Assembly (NCBI GenBank): GCA_043746555.1
Contig: JAYTQU010000009.1
Coordinates: 1-5,108, forward strand
DNA length: 5,108 nucleotides
Reading direction: 5' to 3'
From: CAZQYC01 sp043746555
GTDB lineage: Bacteria > Pseudomonadota > Gammaproteobacteria > Steroidobacterales > Steroidobacteraceae
The notes beneath the pieces were generated by a model, which worked only from the letters and a program-made list of their open reading frames with translations, searched no databases and had not been told where the DNA came from. Each line of letters opens with the position of its first letter. Position 1 is the stretch's first letter. This document shows positions 1-5,108 of the stretch, piece after piece. A program made the translations under genes and the position numbers.

Positions 1-1052
1 CGCTCGAATTCGAATTTGAACGCGCTACCTTGATAGGTCGATTCGAGCGGTGCTTGGCCGGAAACAATTAGTTTAACGTTGTGGTCGTAGAATTCGTCCA
101 CCAGGGAAATAAAGCGGCGGGCTTGGTCTTCATCGCGGACGTTGAGCGTGGGCACGTCGCTGAGAAGCAGCGTGTGATAGCAGCGGGCGAGTTCGATGTA
201 GTCGTCCTGACCCCGCGGACCGTCACAGAGTTGTCTAAAGGTAAACCAAATCACGCCGTTAGCGCGGCGCTCGGCGTGAACCTTGCGATGGTTGAGGACA
301 AACGTCATGTTGGCATCGCCCGTTTCGCCCGCGCACGCGTCGAAGAAGCGGCCGAGTGCATCGGATGTCGTGGTGGCGTTGGCGTCGAACCAGCTTATCG
401 ATTTTTCGAGTAGCCGCAACCGATAGTCGACGCCCGCGTCGACGTTTAGCACTTCGGTGTGTTCTTTGATCTGTTTAATGGCCGGCAAAAAGCGAGCGCG
501 TTGCAAACCGTCCTTGTAAAGTTGATCGGGTGGAATGTTGGATGTCGCGACCAACGTGACGCCGCGTGCAAATAGCGCCGTGAACAACGTGCCCAGCAGC
601 ATGGCATCGGCGATATCGGCGACGAACATTTCATCGAAGCAGATGACGCGTGTCTTGGCGGCAATGCGATCCGCAATCAATTCGATCGGGTCGGCACGAC
701 CTCGATGCTTCTTCAATTGTTCGTGAATAGATTGCATGAAGCGATGAAAGTGGCTGCGTTGTTTATTTTTGAACGGCAGGCTTTGATAGAAAATATCCAT
801 CATGAATGTTTTGCCGCGTCCGACGCCTCCCCAGAAATAGAGCCCACGTTCCGGAGGTCGAATAGACTTGCGGCCGAGCAGACCATCCAACAGGCCATTA
901 CGTGGGCGCGGCTGCATGAGGCGCGAGCGCAATTCGTCGAGTTTGACGACAGCTGCAAGTTGTGCCGAGTCTGCAACATGGCGAAGACGCGCGGCTTCGC
1001 GATCGTAGAGTTCGCGAACGGTGACGTTAAGAGTCGAAAGCGCGACGGTCAT
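1..1052 (-). CDS. zapE: Cell division protein ZapE (AFG1-like ATPase), 3' end cut by window edge
   Basis: This frame runs open for 350 codons from an ATG at 1052 to the left edge with no stop, so the gene is partial. Seen: a Walker A P-loop GGVGRGKT (residues 75-82) followed by FMMDIFY; HFHRFM at 102-106; a Walker B VICFDE (136-141); a sensor-like VATSN (168-172); the family block DGLQRARFLPAI (181-192); and near the end DYIELAR, RRFISLVDEFYD and KFEFE. This order matches the ZapE/AFG1 family. E. coli ZapE is about 375 residues, so roughly 20-25 C-terminal residues are probably missing. Known role: a cytoplasmic, Z-ring-associated ATPase that acts late in division, notably under stress and low oxygen. 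The start is well fixed because an in-frame TGA (1053-1055) directly precedes the ATG. No clear Shine-Dalgarno is visible. The gene begins 10 bases after the acetoacetyl-CoA synthetase stop, so it is probably read through from upstream. The family assignment is firm; the in vivo role is inferred. Confidence 0.95.
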   Translation of the reverse strand, partial: MTVALSTLNVTVRELYDREAARLRHVADSAQLAAVVKLDELRSRLMQPRPRNGLLDGLLGRKSIRPPERGLYFWGGVGRGKTFMMDIFYQSLPFKNKQRSHFHRFMQSIHEQLKKHRGRADPIELIADRIAAKTRVICFDEMFVADIADAMLLGTLFTALFARGVTLVATSNIPPDQLYKDGLQRARFLPAIKQIKEHTEVLNVDAGVDYRLRLLEKSISWFDANATTTSDALGRFFDACAGETGDANMTFVLNHRKVHAERRANGVIWFTFRQLCDGPRGQDDYIELARCYHTLLLSDVPTLNVRDEDQARRFISLVDEFYDHNVKLIVSGQAPLESTYQGSAFKFEFE

Positions 1053-1062
1053 TCAGTTTGAG

Positions 1063-3009
1063 CTACGACTTAAGATCGGGCAGGTCGCGAAAATAATTTA
1101 GTGCTTCCGGGTTCGCGAGCGCATCGACATTCTTGACCGGCTTGCCGTGAACGACATTGCGCACCGCAAGTTCGACGAGCTTGCCGCTGATGGTGCGCGG
1201 GAGGTCGGCGACTTGAATGATTTTTGCCGGCACATGGCGTGGCGTCGTATTAGAGCGAATGGCGATGCGGATTTTTTGTCGCAGGGTATCGTCGAGCGTC
1301 AAGTCGGGGCGCAAGCGAACGAACAACACGACACGGACGTCGTTCTGCCAATCTTGACCGATTGCGAGACTTTCGATCACGTCTTCGAGCCGATCGACTT
1401 GCGCGTAGATTTCCGCTGTGCCGATGCGTACGCCGCCGGGATTGAGCACAGCATCGGATCGTCCATAAATAATGACGCCGCCGCGCGGCGTGAGTGCGGC
1501 GTAATCGCCATGACACCACACGTTTTCGAATCGTTCGAAGTACGCGCTGTGATATTTCTTCCCGTCGGGGTCGTTCCAAAAACCAATCGGCATCGATGGA
1601 AAGGGCGCCGTGCAAACGAGCTCGCCTTTCGCGTTCGCTAATGGATTGCCGTCTTCATCGTAGATTTCCACTTTCATCGCGAGCGCGCGGCACTGAATTT
1701 CGCCTTCGTATACCGGTATTGTCGGGCAGCCTTGCGCAAAGCACGACACGATGTCAGTCCCGCCGGAAATCGAAGCGAGTTGCACATCGGTTTTCACGTC
1801 GCGGTAGACGTACTGAAAGTTTTCGGGGGAGAGGGGCGCTCCGGTAGACAGAATGGTTCGCAGTTGCGAAAGATCGAATTCATTGACGGGTCGCACATTC
1901 TCTTTTTCATTCGACGTTAGAAAGCGTGGGCTCGTGCCGAAGATTTTGACTTGTTCGCGTTGCGCCATTCGCCACAGTACGCGCGGATCGGGATGCAGGG
2001 GCGAGCCGTCGTACAAGACTACGGTCGCACCTACCGCAAGCGCGCTGACCAACCAATTCCACATCATCCAACCGCAGGTGGTGAAGTAGAAGATGCGGTG
2101 GTCGCGTTGTAAATCGACATGAAGAACATGTTCTTTCAAATGTTGAAGCAACGTGCCGCCCGCGCCATGCACGATGCACTTTGGAACGCCGGTGGTGCCG
2201 GACGAATACAAAATGTACAGCGGATGGTCGAATGGTAGGGCTTCGAAGCGGAGTTCTGCAGTCATATCGCCGTATTCGCTGAATAGTGTCGCGTGCTTGA
2301 TTCCGTCAAGATTGGGAGTTGCACTGACATACGGCGTGACGACAACATGTTCGATGCTCGGAATGCGCGCAACAATTTCGCGAACCGTCGGCAACGAATC
2401 GATGATCTTGCCGCCGTAGAAATAGCCGTCGGCGCAAAATAATACTTTTGGTTGAATTTGGCCGAAGCGATCGAATACGCCCGCGACACCGAAGTCCGGC
2501 GAGCATGAGGACCACACTGCGCCGATGCTGGCGGTTGCCAGCATGGCGATTACGCTTTCGGGAAGATTAGGCAGAAATCCCGCGACTCGATCGCCGCTCG
2601 TGACGCCGCATGCGCGCAGTCCCGCAGCGACACGCGCAACGTCGGTTCGTAGTTGGCTATATGAGATTTCTCTTCTGGCGTCGCGCTCGTTGGTGAAGAT
2701 CAACGCGGGGGCGTTATCGTCGCGCGAAAGTAAATTCTCTGCGAAATTGAGCCGCGCGCCGTTGAACCATTTTGCGCCGGGCATGGCATCGGGATTCTCA
2801 ACGACGGTGTCCCAATCGCGCGATGCACGCACGCCGCAGAAGCGCCAGAGCTCGCTCCAAAATTGTTCGCGATGATTGATCGACCACTCGTAGAGCGAGG
2901 CGTAGTCGCTTAGCGTCGTCTGATGATTAGCGTTCACTCGCTGCGCGAAGCGAGTGATATTTGCGTTAGCGACACGCGCGGGCGAGGGTGACCAAAGTGG
3001 CGTCAGCAT
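1063..3009 (-). CDS. aacS: Acetoacetyl-CoA synthetase (acetoacetate-CoA ligase)
   Basis: A complete 648-residue member of the ANL adenylate-forming superfamily, the usual length for acetoacetyl-CoA synthetases. It converts acetoacetate, ATP and CoA to acetoacetyl-CoA, AMP and PPi in the cytoplasm. Seen in order: an N-terminal ACAS_N-like region with WFNGARLNFAENLL (81-94); the ATP-binding loop YSSGTTGVPKCIVHG (268-282); TTCGWMMWNWLV (310-321); the A5 motif SGGTDI (415-420); WCHGDY (498-503); the hinge YGRSDAVLNPGGVRIG (515-530); and a C-terminal catalytic lysine in PRTISGK (Lys610). SGGTDI, KCIVHG and the overall length favour acetoacetate over acetyl-CoA or propionyl-CoA synthetases. Lys610 is the residue acetylated in related acyl-CoA synthetases, so lysine-acetylation control is possible but not shown. 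The ATG at 3009 is the furthest upstream start in frame, because a TGA (3016-3018) lies three codons before it. The gene ends in TAG. It lies 20 bases after the ETF-QO stop and 10 before zapE. Substrate preference among short 3-oxoacids is inferred. Confidence 0.95.
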   Translation of the reverse strand: MLTPLWSPSPARVANANITRFAQRVNANHQTTLSDYASLYEWSINHREQFWSELWRFCGVRASRDWDTVVENPDAMPGAKWFNGARLNFAENLLSRDDNAPALIFTNERDARREISYSQLRTDVARVAAGLRACGVTSGDRVAGFLPNLPESVIAMLATASIGAVWSSCSPDFGVAGVFDRFGQIQPKVLFCADGYFYGGKIIDSLPTVREIVARIPSIEHVVVTPYVSATPNLDGIKHATLFSEYGDMTAELRFEALPFDHPLYILYSSGTTGVPKCIVHGAGGTLLQHLKEHVLHVDLQRDHRIFYFTTCGWMMWNWLVSALAVGATVVLYDGSPLHPDPRVLWRMAQREQVKIFGTSPRFLTSNEKENVRPVNEFDLSQLRTILSTGAPLSPENFQYVYRDVKTDVQLASISGGTDIVSCFAQGCPTIPVYEGEIQCRALAMKVEIYDEDGNPLANAKGELVCTAPFPSMPIGFWNDPDGKKYHSAYFERFENVWCHGDYAALTPRGGVIIYGRSDAVLNPGGVRIGTAEIYAQVDRLEDVIESLAIGQDWQNDVRVVLFVRLRPDLTLDDTLRQKIRIAIRSNTTPRHVPAKIIQVADLPRTISGKLVELAVRNVVHGKPVKNVDALANPEALNYFRDLPDLKS

Positions 3010-3029
3010 TGCGTATCACTCATCGCCGG
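3010..3029 (-). promoter_or_regulatory. Short intergenic gap with a weak ribosome-binding site for acetoacetyl-CoA synthetase
   Basis: The 20 bases between the ETF-QO stop and the acetoacetyl-CoA synthetase ATG contain only a GAG core (3019-3021), 9 bases before the start, within ATGAGTGATACGCA. That is a weak Shine-Dalgarno match at a workable distance. There is no hairpin and no room for a promoter. Translation is therefore likely helped by ribosomes finishing the ETF-QO gene, which is an inference from spacing. Confidence 0.3.
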
Positions 3030-4682
3030 TCACAAGTTCTGATAGTTCGGCCCCGAGCCGCCTTCAGGCGTTGTCCACGTGATAATCGCGTACGGATCCT
3101 TGATATCGCAGGCCTTGCAGTGAACGCAGTTCGCCGCGTTAATTTGCAATCGTTTGCCGCCCGCGCCGTCGTCCACCATTTCGTAAACTCCAGCAGGGCA
3201 AAAATTTTCGCAGGGGTTGCCGTATTCAGTTACACATTGGGTCGCGCAAATATTCGTGTCGGCCACTTTCAAATGCGCCGGTTGCGATTCGTCGTGAGCA
3301 TTGTTGGCGAAAAATACAAACGACACTCGATCGCGAGGAGGGAGGGTGCGATCAACCCAGTGACGATCGGTAGACTCGTACTCGTTAAGCTTTTTGAGTT
3401 GTTTGTAGTCCTCGGCATTCTTTAGCGACCAGGGCGATTTGCCGTAAGTCAGCATTTCCCATGCGCCGTTCACGCACGCCACCAACAATCCTCTTTTGAA
3501 GGCTGGTTTGAAATTGCGCACGCGCTTTAGTTCCTGTCCACCGTCGGATGCTCTCCATGCAGAATCAAATCCTTGACCCGTTGGATTCGTTGCGACGAGC
3601 TCGCCGGCCAGCATGCCACTGCGAATTGCCTGGTGTACGCCTTTTATCTTGAGGAAGTTGAGCGTGCCGCCGGCGTCGCCTATCAACAACGCGCCGGGCA
3701 TCTCCAGTTTGGGCAAGGACTGCCAGCCGCCCGCAATCACTGTGCGCGCACCGGCAGCGACGATCTCGCCGCCATCGAGCAACGATTTAACTGTCGGATG
3801 ATTTTTGAACTGCTGAAATGCTTCGAAAGGCTTAAGTCGCGCGTCCTGATAATTCAATCCGACAATGTAGCCTACATACACGCGATCGTTGTCTAAGTGG
3901 TACAAAAAGCTACCTGCGTAGGTCTTGGAGTCCATCGGCCAACCCATGGCGTGTTCGATACGTCCGGGCTTAACGCGTCCGGGCGGCAACTGCCACAACT
4001 CCTTGAAACCAAGCCCATAGGACTGCGGATCGCTCTTCGCATCGAGTTCGAAACGCTTAATGAGTTGTTTAGAAATCGAGCCGCGACAACCTTCGGCGAG
4101 CACGGTGAGTCCTGCGTGAATCTCAATGCCGGCCGTAAAATTAGGACCGGGCTTGCCGTCCTTGTCGATGCCCATATCGCCAATTTGTACGCCTTTCACT
4201 TTCCCATCCGCATCGAACACTGCGGCGGCGGCGGAGTAGCCCGGAAAAATATCGACGCCAAGCGCTTCGGCTTGTTGCGCAAGCCACGGCGTGAGTTGCC
4301 CGAGCGAGACGATGAAGTTGCCGTGGTTGTTGAACGGCGTGCTGTAGGTCATCGATTTAGGCAGCAGTTTGAATGGCCAATTCGGTAGTGAGAATGAACC
4401 TTTTTGGCTGAGCAAACTAAATACGTCTTCCGTCGCCGGCACTTTCATTCCCGTGTATTCATCACGCCACTTCGGGAGCAACTTGTCGAGCGGACCGGGT
4501 TCGAGAACTGCGCCCGACAGTGAATGCATGCCGATCGCCGACGCTTTCTCCAACACGCAGATATTTTTGTCGGGCTGTAGTTGCTTGAGTCGAATCGCAA
4601 ACGACAGTCCGGCCGGACCGCCACCGACAACGACTACGTCGTATTCCATCACTTCACGTTCGATTGTTTCTGTCGCGCTCAT
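3030..4682 (-). CDS. Electron transfer flavoprotein-ubiquinone oxidoreductase (ETF-QO)
   Basis: A complete 550-residue ETF-QO, similar in length to other bacterial forms and related to eukaryotic ETFDH. It takes electrons from reduced ETF, which collects them from acyl-CoA and similar dehydrogenases, and reduces ubiquinone at the inner face of the cytoplasmic membrane. Seen: an FAD dinucleotide-binding motif DVVVVGGGPAG (15-25); GMHSLSGAVLEP (51-62); NFIVSLGQLTPWLA (122-135); GWPMDSKTYAGSFLYHL (247-263); a second FAD region LLIGDAGGTLNF (332-343) followed by KIKGVHQAIRSGMLAGE; and a C-terminal 4Fe-4S domain with FCPAGVYE (494-501), CVHCKACDIKDP (519-530) and PEGGSGPNY (539-547). Likely cluster ligands are Cys495, Cys519, Cys522 and Cys525. 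Cys479, Cys483 and Cys491 are additional and unusual. I chose the ATG at 4682. The frame stays open to a TTG at 4712, but the ten added residues resemble no family N-terminus. No etfA or etfB is in the window. Confidence 0.96.
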   Translation of the reverse strand: MSATETIEREVMEYDVVVVGGGPAGLSFAIRLKQLQPDKNICVLEKASAIGMHSLSGAVLEPGPLDKLLPKWRDEYTGMKVPATEDVFSLLSQKGSFSLPNWPFKLLPKSMTYSTPFNNHGNFIVSLGQLTPWLAQQAEALGVDIFPGYSAAAAVFDADGKVKGVQIGDMGIDKDGKPGPNFTAGIEIHAGLTVLAEGCRGSISKQLIKRFELDAKSDPQSYGLGFKELWQLPPGRVKPGRIEHAMGWPMDSKTYAGSFLYHLDNDRVYVGYIVGLNYQDARLKPFEAFQQFKNHPTVKSLLDGGEIVAAGARTVIAGGWQSLPKLEMPGALLIGDAGGTLNFLKIKGVHQAIRSGMLAGELVATNPTGQGFDSAWRASDGGQELKRVRNFKPAFKRGLLVACVNGAWEMLTYGKSPWSLKNAEDYKQLKKLNEYESTDRHWVDRTLPPRDRVSFVFFANNAHDESQPAHLKVADTNICATQCVTEYGNPCENFCPAGVYEMVDDGAGGKRLQINAANCVHCKACDIKDPYAIITWTTPEGGSGPNYQNL

Positions 4683-4723
4683 AATTCGCTCGTGACTGCA
4701 TTTGGAGGGCAAGTATAGCGTGG

Positions 4724-5107
4724 CTAGATTCTAAGGCCGCCATCGATTTCGAGTACGCGACCGGTGAAGTAGTCGTTTGTCAAAATAAAAATTGCGCCGT
4801 GCGCGATTTCGTCTGCCACGCCGGCGCGCTTCATCGGCACTGCGGCGAGTGTGCGTTCGAGAACCTCGGGTTTCATGTCGTTTAGGATATCGGTTTGAAT
4901 AAAACCCGGTGCGATCGCCGCGGCGCGAATGCCGAAGCGCGAGAGTTCTTTGGACCAGGTCACCGCCATTGCGGCAACGCCGGCTTTCGCGGCGGAGTAG
5001 TTCGATTGACCGGCGTTACCGGCACGCGAAATGCTCGAGATGTTGATGATTGCGCCGCCATTGCCGAACTTGATCATGTGCGTTGCGGCTTCGCGGCCAC
5101 AGAGAAA
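4724..5107 (-). CDS. Short-chain dehydrogenase/reductase (FabG-like), 5' end cut by window edge
   Basis: The last 127 codons of an SDR-family NAD(P)(H) oxidoreductase ending in TAG. The frame continues through the right edge, so the methionine at 5077 is internal: the residues before it, FLCGREAATH, already match the SDR helix that precedes the catalytic strand. Seen: GGAIINISSISR with a probable catalytic Ser (fragment residue 25); the YxxxK pair in NYSAAKAG (Tyr37, Lys41); IRAAAIAPGFIQTD after the active site; and a C-terminal TGRVLEIDGGLRI. Classical SDRs are about 250 residues, so the missing half should hold the TGxxxGxG cofactor-binding motif. Cofactor preference cannot be read here. 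The closest broad groups are 3-oxoacyl-ACP reductases, acetoacetyl-CoA reductases and 3-hydroxyacyl-CoA or 3-hydroxybutyrate dehydrogenases. With ETF-QO 41 bases downstream and acetoacetyl-CoA synthetase beyond it, a 3-hydroxyacyl/3-oxoacyl thioester substrate is a reasonable inference, but not more. The SDR fold call is firm. Confidence 0.9.
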   Translation of the reverse strand, partial: FLCGREAATHMIKFGNGGAIINISSISRAGNAGQSNYSAAKAGVAAMAVTWSKELSRFGIRAAAIAPGFIQTDILNDMKPEVLERTLAAVPMKRAGVADEIAHGAIFILTNDYFTGRVLEIDGGLRI

Positions 5108-5108
5108 A

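Noticed and set aside
81..413. Plus-strand open frame of 110 codons opposite zapE.
   Set aside because: The minus strand here encodes conserved ZapE blocks (DYIELAR, RRFISLVDEFYD), so the plus frame is a by-product.
1147..1641. Plus-strand open frame of 164 codons inside the acetoacetyl-CoA synthetase gene.
   Set aside because: It lies wholly antisense to a clearly conserved gene, shows no recognisable motif, and long antisense frames are expected from this codon bias.
1063..3009. Annotation of this ligase as acetyl-CoA or propionyl-CoA synthetase.
   Set aside because: Motif details (KCIVHG after the P-loop, SGGTDI, the N-terminal WFNGARLNFAENLL block) and overall character fit acetoacetyl-CoA synthetase better.
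3003..3023. A six-codon minus-strand frame (ATG to TGA) overlapping the acetoacetyl-CoA synthetase start, a possible leader peptide.
   Set aside because: Too short to distinguish from chance, with no attenuator-like hairpin and no run of regulatory codons.
3897..4388. Plus-strand open frame of 163 codons opposite the ETF-QO gene.
   Set aside because: Antisense shadow of a conserved flavoprotein region, with no family motif and no upstream signal.
4712..4717. TATACT on the minus strand, a -10-like hexamer ahead of the ETF-QO gene.
   Set aside because: The bases 16-18 upstream contain no -35-like hexamer (GCGGCC/CGGCCT), and such a six-base match is frequent by chance.
4721..4735. Small inverted repeat TAGATTCTA at the SDR stop codon, a possible terminator.
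   Set aside because: Only four base pairs with a one-base centre, AT-rich and without a T-run, so it cannot form a terminator hairpin.
1..5108. An undescribed defence, mobile or RNA-based system in the window.
   Set aside because: All sequence except gaps of 10, 20 and 41 bases is taken up by four recognisable housekeeping or metabolic genes. No repeats, transposase, RNA gene or unexplained structure was seen.

Overview
This window reads as an ordinary chromosomal segment of a proteobacterium, most likely gamma- or betaproteobacterial. Three things suggest this: a ZapE-type AFG1-like ATPase close to the E. coli form, an ETF-quinone oxidoreductase, and an aerobic acyl-CoA gene set. By eye the base composition is moderate, roughly mid-50s % GC. 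There is no rRNA, tRNA or other marker that would name the organism, so the placement is an inference.

All four genes lie on the minus strand, and together they fill almost every base. In transcription order (right to left) they are: (1) the C-terminal two thirds of a short-chain dehydrogenase/reductase (4724-5107), cut by the right edge; (2) a complete electron transfer flavoprotein-ubiquinone oxidoreductase (3030-4682); (3) a complete acetoacetyl-CoA synthetase (1063-3009); (4) zapE, a cell-division AAA-like ATPase (1-1052), nearly complete but cut by the left edge before its stop codon. The gaps are 41, 20 and 10 bases. None shows a hairpin terminator, so the four genes are probably cotranscribed.

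The first three genes suit a common catabolic theme. ETF-QO passes electrons from acyl-CoA dehydrogenases, via ETF, to the quinone pool. Acetoacetyl-CoA synthetase activates acetoacetate, a product of ketone-body, leucine or 3-hydroxybutyrate breakdown. The SDR could interconvert a 3-hydroxyacyl and a 3-oxoacyl thioester. ZapE is probably a passenger at the end of the run and not part of this metabolism.

No mobile element, CRISPR array, repeat family, RNA gene or convincing promoter was seen, and no stretch over 41 bases lacks a gene. I found no evidence of an undescribed system. The most interesting details are a cysteine-rich variant of the ETF-QO iron-sulfur domain and the placement of zapE directly behind acetoacetyl-CoA synthetase.
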